A stretch of DNA of 64,000 bases from Armatimonadota bacterium (GTDB lineage: Bacteria; Armatimonadota; Fimbriimonadia; Fimbriimonadales; Fimbriimonadaceae), in contig JAFDWS010000009.1 of the NCBI GenBank assembly GCA_018268375.1, forward strand, positions 80,923 through 144,922. The letters run 5' to 3'. Position numbers and translations under genes: made by a program. Positions within the stretch are counted from its first letter, which is position 1; every line of letters starts with the position of its first letter. Under the pieces are notes generated by a model that saw only the letters and a program-made list of their open reading frames with translations, did no database searches and was not told where the DNA came from. Below are positions 41,943 through 52,326 of the stretch, in pieces.

Positions 41943-43290
41943 GGCTGCGTTCACCACCCTCGGCTGCAAGGTCAACCAGTACGAGACCCAAAAGATCCTC
42001 GAAGATTTCCTCGAGGCCGGGTTCGATGTCGTGCCGTTCGAGGCAGAGGCGGACGTCTACGTTGTCAACTCGTGCAGCGTCACCGCCCAGGCAGAGGCGA
42101 AGAGCCGCTATACCGTTCGCAAGGCGCGCAGGACGAGCCCCGGGGCGAAAATCGTCGTGACGGGTTGCGCGGCGCAGATGGAGCTGAACAACCAGCGAGG
42201 GCCCCAGGTGCCCTGTGATTCAACCGAACCAAACGCCGAGCATTTGCAGGAGCTCGCCGACCTCCTGGTACCGAACCCTGAGAAGGAACACACGCTCCAC
42301 CACTTCTTGAAAGTCTTTCCGGAGAACGCTCCTGCCGTCAATGATCGGTCGGTAAGGCCACAAAAGCCGACGGGAAGGACTCGGGCGACGCTGAAGATAC
42401 AGGACGGCTGCAACGTCATGTGCAGCTATTGCTCGATTCCACACACCCGGCCCGGGCTGAAGAGTCGGCACTGGCGGGAGGTGCTCGCCGAGGCCCAGGC
42501 GCTGGCCGCCGCCGGGTATCAGGAGGCCGTACTGACCGGGGTGCTGATCGGCGAGTACGGACCGGAGACCGGTAGCGGAGGGATAGGGTTCGAGGAGCTC
42601 GTCCGGCGTCTTGCGGAGGACTCGGGCCTTGCACGGTTGCGCATCAGCAGCATCGAGATGCACCAGGTGACCCCGCCCATCATCGTGCTTGCGGGGGAGG
42701 GCACTGTTGCGCCCCACTTCCACATCCCTCTCCAAAGCGGTGACGATGACGTTTTGTCCGACATGAACCGACGCTACCGTCAGAGGGACTTTCTCGACCT
42801 CTGCGCGCGCCTCTACCGAGAAGTGCCCGGCGTCTCGCTCACGACGGACGTGATGGTGGGCTTCCCGACTGAGTCGGAAAAGCGCTTCGAGTCGAGCGTG
42901 AAAGTGCTCGAGGAAGCGCAGTTCCTGAAGGCGCACGTGTTCCGTTTTTCTCCTCGGCCGGGCACGCCCGCCGACCGCTGGGGCGATCCTGTCGATCCCA
43001 AACAAAAGCAGGCCCGCGCACAACGTCTGGCGACAATCGCCGAGCGGACGGGCCGCGAGCACGTCCGCAGATTCGTCGGGCAGACGGTGCGGGTCCTGTT
43101 AGAGGGGAAGGTCGGCAGAGACGGTTTGCTCGAGGGCCTCGCCGACAATGGCATCACGGTCAAGCTCTCTGGGCCGCCTGAACTGGCGAGGACGATCCAG
43201 TGGGCCCGCCTTGAAGAAGAAAGGGACGGCTTGGCGCATGCTGAGTTGGCTGCGGGGCCGCCCGTCGACGGCTTGCGGGTGTTGGGCTAG
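41935..43290 (+). CDS. mtaB: tRNA (t6A37) methylthiotransferase MtaB-type radical SAM enzyme
   Basis: The 451 residues show the methylthiotransferase layout. The N-terminal UPF0004 domain has FTTLGCKVNQYET and NSCSVTAQAE with its three Cys. The radical SAM domain has CNVMCSYCSIPHTRP (CxxxCxxC). The C-terminal TRAM domain is about 65 residues. LGCKVNQ places it with MtaB rather than MiaB. It converts t6A37 to ms2t6A37 in tRNA-Lys and similar tRNAs. It shares a 4-bp stop overlap with the convergent gene. Confidence 0.92.
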   Translation: MPKAAFTTLGCKVNQYETQKILEDFLEAGFDVVPFEAEADVYVVNSCSVTAQAEAKSRYTVRKARRTSPGAKIVVTGCAAQMELNNQRGPQVPCDSTEPNAEHLQELADLLVPNPEKEHTLHHFLKVFPENAPAVNDRSVRPQKPTGRTRATLKIQDGCNVMCSYCSIPHTRPGLKSRHWREVLAEAQALAAAGYQEAVLTGVLIGEYGPETGSGGIGFEELVRRLAEDSGLARLRISSIEMHQVTPPIIVLAGEGTVAPHFHIPLQSGDDDVLSDMNRRYRQRDFLDLCARLYREVPGVSLTTDVMVGFPTESEKRFESSVKVLEEAQFLKAHVFRFSPRPGTPADRWGDPVDPKQKQARAQRLATIAERTGREHVRRFVGQTVRVLLEGKVGRDGLLEGLADNGITVKLSGPPELARTIQWARLEEERDGLAHAELAAGPPVDGLRVLG

Positions 43291-43925
43291 TCGCCGCCGG
43301 GAAGCGGGACGAGCCTTTTGAGCCGGTCAAGGAGGGTGCCGCCGGCCTTGTCGTTTGCGAGAAATCCATAGTACGCACGGCGGCCGCCCGCGTCAAGGAA
43401 GGTGAAGTTGTGGCAGTGCCAGCAGACAGTGGTCTCCAGTAGGACGCGCCCCTTCGACTCAAACTTCAGGGCGTAGGGCGGCTCGTGGCACATAGCCTGA
43501 TTGAAAGTGTTGAACGTGAGGCTGCGCCAGAGCTTCGCGACTGCCTCGGCCTCCTTCCCGGTAAGTTGTTTGGACGCGACCACGCGATAGGTGCCTTGGT
43601 AGAGCCCCGGCCTTTGGTCTCTGCTGCGTTCAATGGAAGTGACGGTGAGACGATCGACGGGCGGCAAACCATCGGTTTGACGCTGGACAGCAATGGCGTC
43701 CTCATAAGTTCCAGCGACCGGGTGAACCTTGCGCGTGAACGATCCCGCCATCATCGGACTGAAGGCTTGTTGGAACTTGACCAGCCGCTGAAGCGCTTCC
43801 TTGCGTTGCTCGAGGGGCGCGCCACTCGCTCTCATGGCGTCCATTTCGCTTTGCTGCACGCGGCCACCTACGGCCAATGCAAAGAGCCAGAGACCGGGTC
43901 GGACGAGGTGTTCGAATCCTGCCAT
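43287..43925 (-). CDS. Hypothetical exported protein with CxxCH motif
   Basis: The 212 residues (ATG at 43925, AAGG just upstream) begin with a short hydrophobic stretch (LWLFALAVGG), possibly a signal anchor. The body has a Gln/Lys-rich helix and mixed strands. A CWHCH sequence near residue 170 fits the CxxCH pattern but with only one site, so haem binding is uncertain. It is divergent from the PSD1 gene, whose product also carries CxxCH motifs. No family was recognised. Confidence 0.65.
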   Translation of the reverse strand: MAGFEHLVRPGLWLFALAVGGRVQQSEMDAMRASGAPLEQRKEALQRLVKFQQAFSPMMAGSFTRKVHPVAGTYEDAIAVQRQTDGLPPVDRLTVTSIERSRDQRPGLYQGTYRVVASKQLTGKEAEAVAKLWRSLTFNTFNQAMCHEPPYALKFESKGRVLLETTVCWHCHNFTFLDAGGRRAYYGFLANDKAGGTLLDRLKRLVPLPGGD

Positions 43926-43977
43926 TGCCTTCACCTTTGACGCGCCGCATGCTCTGCCTGATACACTGCAAGGGTAG

Positions 43978-46900
43978 ATGGCTCGCCACCGACTTCTCAG
44001 TGCCTTCTTTGCCGGGTGCGGGCTGTTGCCGTTCGCGCTCGCGTTGGCACCGCAAGAGCCGGGCCATGCGAAGCAACAGCTCTTCTTCGAGGATGCGCCG
44101 CGCATCGCGCTGAACGCTCACTGCGGAGTGTGCCATTCGGGCTCGACCGCGAAGGCGGGCTTGGACCTGACGACGCTGGCGGGCGTGATGAAGGGCGGGC
44201 GGTCCGGCAAGGTGGTCGTTCCTGGCAACGCGCAGGACAGCCTTCTGATCGTGCGGCTCGAGGGCAGGGGCGGCAAAGAACAGATGCCGCTCGGCTTTAG
44301 GCCGCTCGCTCCCGAGAAGATCAAGGCGATCCGTGACTGGATCGACGGGGGATGCAAATCGAATGGAGGCGTGGTTTCGCACTGGGCCTATGTGCCGCCG
44401 AAACTGCCTGCCCTGCCAGTGACAAAGCAGAAGGGGTGGACGCGGAACCCAATCGACGCCTTTGTGCTGGCGAAGCTTGAGGCGAACGGTCTGAAACCCT
44501 CGCACGAGGCGACGAAGGAGACCTTGGCGCGGCGGCTCTACCTCGACCTGACGGGGCTCCCGCCTTCACCCTCGGAAATGGACGCTTACTTGCGAGACAA
44601 GTCGCCGAAAGCATACGAGGCACTCGTTGACCGGCTCTTGGCGAGTCCGCACTATGGCGAGCGGATGGCGCGGCCCTGGCTCGACCTTGCGCGATACGCC
44701 GATTCCGACGGCTATGAGAAGGATTTGAACCGAACGGCCTGGAAGTACAGGGATTGGGTGATCGACGCCTTCAACCAGAACATGCCCTACGACGAGTTCA
44801 CGACAGAGCAACTCGCTGGCGACATGTTGCCGAACGCGACGATCGAACAGCAGGTGGCGACCGGCTTCAACCGCAACGCGATGTTCAATTCGGAAGGTGG
44901 AGTGGATCCGGGCGAGGCCCAGTTCAACGTCGTGATTGACCGGGTGAACACGACTTCGACGGTGTTCATGGGCTCGACCTTGCAATGCGCCCGCTGTCAC
45001 GACCACAAATACGACCCGTTCACCCAAAAAGACTTCTACAAGCTCTACGCAGTCTTCGACAACACCGCATTCGACAAGGTTGGCGACTATAAGAAGGGCC
45101 AGGAGCAATGGTACGAGCCGGTAATCGAGGTGCCAACGCCAGAGCAGGCGCGGCGCCGTAGCCAACTAGAGGCCCAGATCGCAAAGGCGGAGTCCGCCCT
45201 GAAAGAGCCCGATGCCGAGACTCTTCGTGCGTTCGACGCTTGGTTGAAAGACGCGGGACAAGCCACGGTGTGGTCGGTGGTGAAGCCATCTCAGGTGACG
45301 AGCGCGGCGGGCCAGGCCCTCACGGAGCAAAGCGATGGCTCCTACCTGGCTTCTGGCAAGGCACCCGCCAACGACGTCTACACGATCGAGTGGACATCGA
45401 ACCGCGCGAACCTCACTGGCGTGCGCATCGAGGTCCTTCCCGACCCGAGCTTTCCCAATCGAGGGCCAGGGCGGGCTTCAAGCGGCAACTTCATCTTGAC
45501 CAAGGCCGAGCTCGCGTCGAACGGCGCGGACGTGCCGATAGGGTCGGTTGCGACAAGCTTCACGCAGCAAGGATATGACGCGGGACGCGTCATCCCAGGC
45601 GATGCGGCAAACGGTTGGGCGATCTTCAACGCCTATGGCCAGGCAAGCGAAATGGCCGTCATTCCAGCGAAGGCGCTATCCCTTCCGCCGATGGCGCGGC
45701 TCCGGTTGGTGCTGAGATTCGACTCCCAACAGTGGCCAGAGCACGTGATCGGACGGTTCCGGGTCTCCGAGTCGGACCAAGCGGAGCCGCGGGTGCTGCC
45801 GAACATGCTGCGCCAGGCCCTGGGTGACCCTGCGAAGATCGAAGCGAACCGTCCTGCCCTGCTCGTCGAGTTCGAGAAGAGCTACGCGCCAACGAAAGAG
45901 GCTATGTCGAAACTTGCGGCCGCAAGCCAGGAATTGGCCGCGCTCCGGGCTGCGATCCCCACTGCCATGGTCCTCAAGGAGCGGCCGGGCGACACGATCG
46001 CTGGAAACGTCCACATCCGGGGGGAATGGTTGCAAAAGGGCGAGACCGTGGCTGGCGGGCCACCCGCCGTCTTGTCCCCAAAACCCCCAACATCATCGTT
46101 CAACCGGTTGGAACTCGCAAAGTGGCTCGTTAGCAAAGACAACCCACTGACGGCAAGGGTCGAAGTGAACCGCCTTTGGGAGACCGTGTTTGGCAAGGGG
46201 TTGGTCGAGACGAGCGAGGACTTCGGATCACAGGGCTCGCCACCGACACATCCTGAACTTCTCGACTGGCTTTCCGTGACGTTCATGAACTCTGGCTGGG
46301 ATATGAAGGCGATGGTGCGGCTGATGGTCACGAGCGCGACTTATCGCCAAGGGTCGGACGCAACCCCTGCTCTCCTTGAGAAAGACCCCCAGAACCAACT
46401 TCTGGCCCGTGCGCCTCGGTATCGGATGGAAGCAGAGGCTGTCCGCGACAACATGCTCGCGATCGGCGGCGTGCTCAGTCTGAAGCTCGGTGGCCCCAGC
46501 GTTTATCCTTCCCAGCCGCCCGCAATCTGGGACACTCCGTACAACGGCCAGCGTTGGATGACGAGCGATGGACAAGACCGCTACCGCCGCGGGCTCTACA
46601 CATTCTGGAAGCGTTCGGCCCCATATCCGGCATTTCTGGCCATGGACGCCACGAGCCGCGAAACCTGCACTGTTCGCCGCATTCGGTCGAACACGCCGCT
46701 CCAAGCATTAGCTCTCTTGAACGACGAGGTCGCCATGGATGCAGCAAAGGGATTGGCAAAGCGCATGGCCAGTGAGGGCGGGAAGACCACGGCTGCGAGG
46801 ATCGCGTTTGGGTTCCGGTGTTGCACCGGCCGCCGCCCCAACTCGGCGGAGGCGAAACTGCTGTCCGCCCTCTATGACAAGTTGCTCGCCCGATATGTCG

Positions 46901-47007
46901 CGGACAAAACGGCCGCCGGAAAACTCGCGGAGACGGCCGAAGGTGCGGCGACGGTCATGGTTGCGAACACGTTGCTGAACATGGACGAAACGATTTCGAG
47001 GAGTTAA
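43978..47007 (+). CDS. PSCyt1-DUF1549-DUF1553 (planctomycete-type cytochrome) protein
   Basis: The 1009 residues begin with a signal peptide, then a cytochrome-c-like PSCyt1 part with HCGVCHSG (CxxCH at 49-53). DUF1549/PSCyt2 (about 155-365) has [16 protein letters not shown] and [13 protein letters not shown] central carbohydrate-binding-like region (about 395-620) follows, then DUF1553/PSD1 (about 700-1000) with [20 protein letters not shown] and [15 protein letters not shown]. Such proteins are abundant in Planctomycetota and Verrucomicrobiota and are linked to glycan use. It is coupled to the DUF1501 gene by TAATG. Confidence 0.9.
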   Translation: MARHRLLSAFFAGCGLLPFALALAPQEPGHAKQQLFFEDAPRIALNAHCGVCHSGSTAKAGLDLTTLAGVMKGGRSGKVVVPGNAQDSLLIVRLEGRGGKEQMPLGFRPLAPEKIKAIRDWIDGGCKSNGGVVSHWAYVPPKLPALPVTKQKGWTRNPIDAFVLAKLEANGLKPSHEATKETLARRLYLDLTGLPPSPSEMDAYLRDKSPKAYEALVDRLLASPHYGERMARPWLDLARYADSDGYEKDLNRTAWKYRDWVIDAFNQNMPYDEFTTEQLAGDMLPNATIEQQVATGFNRNAMFNSEGGVDPGEAQFNVVIDRVNTTSTVFMGSTLQCARCHDHKYDPFTQKDFYKLYAVFDNTAFDKVGDYKKGQEQWYEPVIEVPTPEQARRRSQLEAQIAKAESALKEPDAETLRAFDAWLKDAGQATVWSVVKPSQVTSAAGQALTEQSDGSYLASGKAPANDVYTIEWTSNRANLTGVRIEVLPDPSFPNRGPGRASSGNFILTKAELASNGADVPIGSVATSFTQQGYDAGRVIPGDAANGWAIFNAYGQASEMAVIPAKALSLPPMARLRLVLRFDSQQWPEHVIGRFRVSESDQAEPRVLPNMLRQALGDPAKIEANRPALLVEFEKSYAPTKEAMSKLAAASQELAALRAAIPTAMVLKERPGDTIAGNVHIRGEWLQKGETVAGGPPAVLSPKPPTSSFNRLELAKWLVSKDNPLTARVEVNRLWETVFGKGLVETSEDFGSQGSPPTHPELLDWLSVTFMNSGWDMKAMVRLMVTSATYRQGSDATPALLEKDPQNQLLARAPRYRMEAEAVRDNMLAIGGVLSLKLGGPSVYPSQPPAIWDTPYNGQRWMTSDGQDRYRRGLYTFWKRSAPYPAFLAMDATSRETCTVRRIRSNTPLQALALLNDEVAMDAAKGLAKRMASEGGKTTAARIAFGFRCCTGRRPNSAEAKLLSALYDKLLARYVADKTAAGKLAETAEGAATVMVANTLLNMDETISRS

Positions 47008-48470
47008 TGAGAGACAAGAACCGACCCTGGCCCGAAACCACGCTCCAACGCCTCACGCGCCGGACTTTCTTCAAGGAGGTCGGCTACGGGATCGGGAGCG
47101 TGGCTCTGATGAACCTTCTCGCGGAGGGAGCATTCGCCGCACAACAGGAGCGCCATGACCCCCTCGCGCCAAAGAAGCCCCAGTTCGCTCCCCGGGCAAA
47201 GAACGTCATCTTTCTCTTTATGGCTGGGGCTCCTAGCCAGGTCGACCTCTTCGATCCAAAGCCGACCCTGGTCAAGTACAACGGCCAAGACTGCCCTGAT
47301 GAACTGATCAAGGGCGAGCGGTTCGCGTTCATCCGCGGCAAGCCGAAACTCATGGGATCGCCCTACGCCTTTAGCCAGGCTGGCCAGAGCGGCCAATGGG
47401 TGAGCGAGCTGTTGCCGCACTTTCGGGACATTGCCGACGATGTCGCCGTGATCCGGACGATGACCACGACGCAGTTCAACCATGCACCCGCCCAGATATT
47501 CATGAATACCGGCTTCCAGATCCCGGGTCGGCCGAGCATGGGTTCTTGGTTGACCTACGGGTTGGGTTCGGAAAACCGCGACCTTCCCGGGTTTGTGGTC
47601 TTGATCAGCGGCGAGAACAATCCCGACGGTGGCAAAGGGTGTTGGAGCAGCGGGTTCCTTCCCTCCGTCTACCAAGGCGTCGAGTTCCGCTCCCAAGGCG
47701 ATGCGGTCCTCTTTGTGAGCAATCCCGATGGAGTGCCGAGCGACGTCCGCAGAGACACACTGGACACGCTCCAACACCTGAACTCCATGCAGTCGGCGAA
47801 GACCCTCGACCCCGAGATCGAGACGCGGATCGCCCAGTACGAACTGGCGTACCGTATGCAATCGAGCGTTCCTGATCTCATGGAGATCGACAAGGAGCCC
47901 GCGGAGGTGCATGAACTCTATGGCACCGAGCCAGGGAAGAAGAGCTTTGCCAATAACTGTTTGCTCGCGAGAAGATTGGTGGAACGCGGTGTCCGCTTTG
48001 TCCAGCTTTACCATCGTGGCTGGGACAACCACGGCACGAGCGAGGGGGACGACATCATGCACCGTCTGCCTAAGCTGTGCTCCGAGACGGACAAAGCAGC
48101 AGCAGCGCTCGTGGCGGACCTCAAGCGCCGTGGCCTTCTTGACGAGACGCTCGTGGTGTGGGGCGGCGAATTCGGCAGGACGCCGATGAACGAGGCAAGG
48201 GACGGCTCGACTTACAAGGGCCGCGACCATCACCCACACTGCTTCACCATGTGGATGGCAGGCGGCGGAATCAAACCGGGCATCTCTTACGGAAAGACCG
48301 ACGAGCTGGGCTACAACGTTGAAGATGGCGAAGTTCAGGTTCACGACCTCCAAGCCACGATCCTCCACTTAATGGGGATCGACCACACCCGTCTCACCTT
48401 CCACTATCAAGGCCGGGACTTCCGCTTGACCGACGTCTTCGGCAACGTTGTCGACGGGTTACTGAAATAA
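47007..48470 (+). CDS. DUF1501 protein, Tat-exported
   Basis: The 487 residues begin with a twin-arginine leader ([23 protein letters not shown]). The DUF1501 (sulfatase-like, alkaline phosphatase superfamily) fold shows [54 protein letters not shown] and [24 protein letters not shown]1501 proteins almost always pair with PSD1 proteins, as here. The partner relationship and export suggest joint processing of polymer substrates in the periplasm. The catalytic role is not established. Confidence 0.92.
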   Translation: MRDKNRPWPETTLQRLTRRTFFKEVGYGIGSVALMNLLAEGAFAAQQERHDPLAPKKPQFAPRAKNVIFLFMAGAPSQVDLFDPKPTLVKYNGQDCPDELIKGERFAFIRGKPKLMGSPYAFSQAGQSGQWVSELLPHFRDIADDVAVIRTMTTTQFNHAPAQIFMNTGFQIPGRPSMGSWLTYGLGSENRDLPGFVVLISGENNPDGGKGCWSSGFLPSVYQGVEFRSQGDAVLFVSNPDGVPSDVRRDTLDTLQHLNSMQSAKTLDPEIETRIAQYELAYRMQSSVPDLMEIDKEPAEVHELYGTEPGKKSFANNCLLARRLVERGVRFVQLYHRGWDNHGTSEGDDIMHRLPKLCSETDKAAAALVADLKRRGLLDETLVVWGGEFGRTPMNEARDGSTYKGRDHHPHCFTMWMAGGGIKPGISYGKTDELGYNVEDGEVQVHDLQATILHLMGIDHTRLTFHYQGRDFRLTDVFGNVVDGLLK

Positions 48471-48471
48471 G

Positions 48472-49224
48472 ATGACGCTCGTGTGCGTCAGGACTCTAAC
48501 GGCAGTCACGCTGGCGGTCAGTGCTGCTTGTGCCCTCGCTCAAGGTGGCCCGCCGATGTTGACCGACGACCCCGGAACTCCACCTGTAGGCGGGTTCGAA
48601 CTCAACGTTGCTTACACGACACATGCGACTCATGACAGGCTCGAAGCGGAGAGACCACTCATAGACCTCGCTTATGGCGCCACGATGAACGTGCAGCTCA
48701 AGATCGAAGGCCCGTGGCTCTTAGTACGGGAGGGCGGGGTTTCGGAACTTGACCTTGGGCCGGTCTTGATCGGTGTGAAGTGGCGGTTCCGGGACGAGGG
48801 CCATGGCCGACCAGCGGTCTCGACGTTCCCGCAGGTCCAGACGACCCTCGCCCGGCGCTCTGTCGAAAAGGGACTCGCTGACCCGGGAACCGGTCTTCTT
48901 GTTCCGATTGAGGTCCAGTGGCACCGTGGCAAGGTCGGCTTTAACTTTGACGGTGGACTGTTCTTCCTTGTGGGCGGTGCGCCGGAATGGACGGGCGGGG
49001 GAGCCGTCTCCACCGAGCTGGACGAACACTCGGAGCTGATCGGCGAACTCCACTTCGATGGCGCGTTCGAGGACGGCTCCTACGACGGGATTGCCCAGAT
49101 TGGGCTGCGCCGCGAGCTTGCACCGTCGGCATCGTTCATTGTTGCCTTCGGGAGAACGGTTGTTTCGAGCGGAGTGAGCCCCACGCGGGTGAGCAGCTAC
49201 GTGGGCATCCAGCTCCGGTTCTGA
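48472..49224 (+). CDS. Predicted outer-membrane transporter-like protein
   Basis: The 250 residues have a signal peptide ending ACALAQ, then GGPPMLTDDPGTPPVGGFELNV, a start typical of outer-membrane proteins related to the MetA phenol-degradation family (PF13557-like). Many beta strands follow, and the protein ends in SSYVGIQLRF with a C-terminal Phe, as in barrels. It starts 1 bp after the DUF1501 stop, so it forms an operon with PSD1 and DUF1501. Uptake of the product of that pair is inferred. Confidence 0.75.
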   Translation: MTLVCVRTLTAVTLAVSAACALAQGGPPMLTDDPGTPPVGGFELNVAYTTHATHDRLEAERPLIDLAYGATMNVQLKIEGPWLLVREGGVSELDLGPVLIGVKWRFRDEGHGRPAVSTFPQVQTTLARRSVEKGLADPGTGLLVPIEVQWHRGKVGFNFDGGLFFLVGGAPEWTGGGAVSTELDEHSELIGELHFDGAFEDGSYDGIAQIGLRRELAPSASFIVAFGRTVVSSGVSPTRVSSYVGIQLRF

Positions 49225-49228
49225 GCCG

Positions 49229-50032
49229 TCAACGGAACATCAGCTTGTCGAGCCCGACAACGAACCCGTTCAGCCCCCTGACCTCACGGCACGCATATTT
49301 GACTCCCTCCATGAACGAGCCACGGTTCATGGAGTCATGGCGGATGGTCAACAACTCTCCAGGCCCGCCAAAAAGCACTTCCTGATGGGCCACGAGCCCG
49401 GGCAGCCTGACCGAGTGCGTTTGGATCCCTTTCACTTGGGCGCCCCGGGCACCGGGGAACTTTTCGACGGCACCGACCGCGCGCCGGGGCACGCTCTCAC
49501 GAGCGGCCGCGATCATTTCAGCGGTGCGAGTGGCTGTGCCGGAAGGCGAGTCCGCTTTCCCGTCGTGGTGGAGCTCAATGATCTCGGCACTGGGGAACCA
49601 CTTTGCAGCTTGCTCGGCAAAACGCATCATCAAGATTGCCCCGATCGCGAAATTGGGGACGAGAAGCGCAGGCGTCTCGTGAGTCATGCAAGCCTCTCGG
49701 ATGGCAGACAAATCCTCGTTGCTCAGACCGCTGGTCCCGATCACGACCGCGATCCTGCGCTTGAGGGCAGAGACAGTGTTGTCGGCGGCGCACGATGCGT
49801 GAGTCAGGTCGAGCAAGACGTCGGGCTTTGTGGCGTCCAACGATTCTCCAAGCTTGTTGTGAATCGCGATGTCGGGGGCGGGGGATCCGGCAACTGACCG
49901 CGCCGATTCGCCCGGGTTTGACTTGTCAACGGCAGCGACCACTTCAAACTCAGGGGCGCCGCCTAGCGCGCGGAGCGACTCCTGCCCCATGCGGCCGCAC
50001 GCTCCCGCGACGGCCACTTTGACCATGCTCAT
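49229..50032 (-). CDS. dapB: 4-hydroxy-tetrahydrodipicolinate reductase
   Basis: DapB acts in lysine and diaminopimelate synthesis. The 267 residues contain the Rossmann start VAVAGACGRMGQESLRAL, LLDLTHASCAADNTVSAL, the catalytic IIELHHDGKADSPSGTA (HHxxKxDxPSGT) and a C-terminal beta part with GGPGELLTIRHDSMNRGSF. The length is normal. There are two in-frame ATGs (50032 and 50026). It stands alone rather than with dapA. Confidence 0.95.
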   Translation of the reverse strand: MSMVKVAVAGACGRMGQESLRALGGAPEFEVVAAVDKSNPGESARSVAGSPAPDIAIHNKLGESLDATKPDVLLDLTHASCAADNTVSALKRRIAVVIGTSGLSNEDLSAIREACMTHETPALLVPNFAIGAILMMRFAEQAAKWFPSAEIIELHHDGKADSPSGTATRTAEMIAAARESVPRRAVGAVEKFPGARGAQVKGIQTHSVRLPGLVAHQEVLFGGPGELLTIRHDSMNRGSFMEGVKYACREVRGLNGFVVGLDKLMFR

Positions 50033-50043
50033 TGGGAGCGAGT

Positions 50044-50670
50044 CTACTCGGAGCGCTCAAGGGTCAAGCTGCCGATTTCGAACCGGTAGGGGTCGCCCTT
50101 GTCGTCGACAAAGGCCTTGAACTCACCAGCGACGACAAGGTTGGCGTTCACCTTGTGCCCCGTAACAACGATCTCCTTCTTGCCCTCGTAACGGGTCTTC
50201 GTCTTTTGCCACGTCTGTTCGCTGACCCGGAATGTGTACGACTCGGTCGATTGCCCACGCTCTGGCGTGTCGCGGACGAACCACATGACGCTCGGATCTG
50301 CGGTCGTGCCCTTCGGCCTCACCACGAGGTTCGTCTTCGGCCCATCGCCCCGGTCGGTGACGACCTGCGCACCTTCAGAGGTAAAGGTCACGGTGATCGA
50401 AGTCTTCTTTCCCATGGAGCGCGACGTCTGCAACATCCGGACAGGCTCGCCTTTAGCCGAGTACGACGACTCCTGGAGCACGTCGGCAGTCTGTCCACTA
50501 CCGTATTTGAGCTTCATGGTCAGACGGACGGTTTTTGATCCGTCTTCCTGAAGCTTGATAGACATGACTGCCGTGCCATCCAGGCCGTCCGGGCCAGTAA
50601 CCTTGAGCTTTGTTTCGCCGGCATACGCCACGGAGACAAGAAGTGGGGCGAGAAGAAGGATAGTTTTCAT
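50044..50670 (-). CDS. Secreted hypothetical protein, 208 aa
   Basis: A signal peptide (MKTILLLAPLLVSVAYA) leads a beta-rich mature protein with many Lys and Thr residues and no recognised motif. Segments such as VRLTMKLKYGSGQTAD and TESYTFRVSEQTW suggest a lipocalin-like or DUF3108-like barrel. The ATG overlaps the stop of the FAD oxidoreductase gene (ATGA), so the two are co-expressed. The function is unknown. Confidence 0.7.
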   Translation of the reverse strand: MKTILLLAPLLVSVAYAGETKLKVTGPDGLDGTAVMSIKLQEDGSKTVRLTMKLKYGSGQTADVLQESSYSAKGEPVRMLQTSRSMGKKTSITVTFTSEGAQVVTDRGDGPKTNLVVRPKGTTADPSVMWFVRDTPERGQSTESYTFRVSEQTWQKTKTRYEGKKEIVVTGHKVNANLVVAGEFKAFVDDKGDPYRFEIGSLTLERSE

Positions 50671-51647
50671 TTGTGCGACATGAGGAGCCGCGCAGCCCGC
50701 AGCCCGGTCTCGAACGCCAACTCGGTCCTGCCTCCCAAGAGGCCGTCACCAGCCAGCACTAACCTACTCATCGGACTGTTGACCACATCAAAAGAGGTCG
50801 TGCTCTCGGGATGACTATTGCGGTAACGCACCACCTGGCTCACAACCGGCTTCGAAAAGGCCTTGCCCATGAGACGGCCGACGTCGCCCGCAGTTTCCTC
50901 GATGATGAGTTCGTCGTCCATCGCATAGCGGCGCTTGCTGTACTCTGAGCTCAATTGCGCCACGACGGCAGTGCTGCCTTCAGGTGCCCGAGTGCCAGGG
51001 CACTTGACCGACTCAAGGCTCAGCCAAGCCAGAGGGTGCGCCTGGTCGGGGCCCACGAGGGCATGGTATGGGGCTTCAAAGGGCGCATCGTAGCCGAGGA
51101 GAACGGATATGCACGACCGGTAACGAAGGTTGCTCAGCCGCCTTGCTTCTCCAAGGCCTTGCAACAACACTTGGGCGTCAGGAGTCGGGACGGCCACGAT
51201 CACCGCATCGAACACGTTGCCCGCAACCTCGTACTGCTCACCCGATGCCTTCACCCGATCGACAGGGGTCGACAGCCTGATGTCAAGTCCTTCCGACAGT
51301 AATGCGGGCAAGACTTCTATGCCGGCTCCGTAGTTGTAGCGAGGCGTGTTCGCAGCCATCACGGAACCAGAAACCGGGCGAAAGCCGTCGTGCGCCACGA
51401 CCGGCTTTGTGATCCTGACAAGATCGTCCTGTGGCAGTTCATCGAGAATCACCCTCTCCAGCGCCTGACCCATCGGAGCAATGCTGGTGGCTCCCGGGTC
51501 GAAGACGAACGGCCCCAGCTTCATCGTCTCGACACGGCCACCGATTTTGTCCCGCGCCTCGAACACCTTGACAGAAAGCCCGGCCGATGCCAGCGTCCTC
51601 GCGGCCGCCAACCCTGCCAGACCGGAACCTATGACCGCCGTCTTCAT
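50667..51647 (-). CDS. FAD-dependent amine oxidase-like (renalase-type) oxidoreductase
   Basis: The 326 residues begin KTAVIGSGLAGLAAARTLASAGLSVKVFEARDKIGGRVET, the complete FAD-binding motif of the amine oxidase superfamily. FVFDPGATSIAP follows, and the C-terminal LVLAGDGLLGGRTELAFETGLRAA is the second FAD contact. The size is close to renalase-like proteins. The substrate is unknown. It is divergent from the 2TM protein gene. Confidence 0.88.
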   Translation of the reverse strand: MKTAVIGSGLAGLAAARTLASAGLSVKVFEARDKIGGRVETMKLGPFVFDPGATSIAPMGQALERVILDELPQDDLVRITKPVVAHDGFRPVSGSVMAANTPRYNYGAGIEVLPALLSEGLDIRLSTPVDRVKASGEQYEVAGNVFDAVIVAVPTPDAQVLLQGLGEARRLSNLRYRSCISVLLGYDAPFEAPYHALVGPDQAHPLAWLSLESVKCPGTRAPEGSTAVVAQLSSEYSKRRYAMDDELIIEETAGDVGRLMGKAFSKPVVSQVVRYRNSHPESTTSFDVVNSPMSRLVLAGDGLLGGRTELAFETGLRAARLLMSHK

Positions 51648-51754
51648 AAGTGGGCGGCCGCCCGGTGTGGTTCTGCGGAGGAAGGCATCGCAACGGTTTT
51701 ACCCGTGCAACCCTCGCCTGCTCGCCCGAGTATCGGACTACAATGAATCCGTAC

Positions 51755-52219
51755 ATGGCGGATCAGCTTGACCCCATCCGGTCAGAGGACGACGTGGAGG
51801 AAATCCTGCGTCTCGCCGTTCGCCACGACTTGGCCCCCGGTTCCAACCTTCGAGACCGGCTTCAGTCATCCGCCGACGAGCTCGGAATCTCCCCAGAAGT
51901 CCTGGCGATGGCCGAGCAGGAGTGGGCGGCGAAGAAGAACGCGGACCTCGAACTAGCGAACGAAGCGGGCGAGCGGAAGCGGTACATGCGGATCCAATTT
52001 GCCGAGTTCATCCAGCACCTCGGCCTCTACGCTGTCATCAACGGCTTCTTGTTTTGGCTCGATATCAGTAAGGATGGGCGCATAAATTGGGCGTATTGGC
52101 CGCTCATGGGTTGGGGGATCGCGGTCGCGCTCCATGCCATTTCTCTAGTGGCTCGCGGCGAGAGCGAGGAGAAGGACTTCCAGAAATGGCGACGCAAGCA
52201 ACGCAGGTACCGCGGCTAG
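51755..52219 (+). CDS. 2TM-domain membrane protein
   Basis: The 154 residues have an acidic helical N-terminal half (about 1-80, with EEILRLAVRHD and ISPEVLAMAEQEW). A 2TM-type pair of hydrophobic helices follows (IQHLGLYAVINGFLFWLDI and YWPLMGWGIAVALHAISLV) with a basic C-terminal tail. A TACAAT -10 lies 10 bp before this ATG; an ATG at 51743 overlaps it and is less likely. 2TM domains sit next to histidine kinases in some proteins, but here the domain is alone. Confidence 0.75.
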   Translation: MADQLDPIRSEDDVEEILRLAVRHDLAPGSNLRDRLQSSADELGISPEVLAMAEQEWAAKKNADLELANEAGERKRYMRIQFAEFIQHLGLYAVINGFLFWLDISKDGRINWAYWPLMGWGIAVALHAISLVARGESEEKDFQKWRRKQRRYRG

Positions 52220-52294
52220 GCTCCTGTCACGAAACAACTCCTTAACGCCAATAGAGTTCTGGCGGCCGCAAGGCCGTCAACCCCACAGCAAACA

Positions 52295-52318
52295 GGCCCC
52301 CGCATTACGTTGGGGGCC
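52295..52318. terminator. GC-rich hairpin between convergent genes
   Basis: GGCCCCC (52295-52301) and GGGGGCC (52312-52318) pair over a 10-nt loop. There is no clear T-run. A second small hairpin (CGGCC gcaa GGCCG) lies near 52264-52277. The 107-bp gap has no other content. Confidence 0.45.
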
Positions 52319-52326
52319 CCCTATCC

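Noticed and set aside
47004..48368. 454-codon open frame antisense to the DUF1501 gene
   Set aside because: The DUF1501 frame carries clear family motifs. The antisense frame has no recognisable domain and is a by-product of high GC and codon bias.
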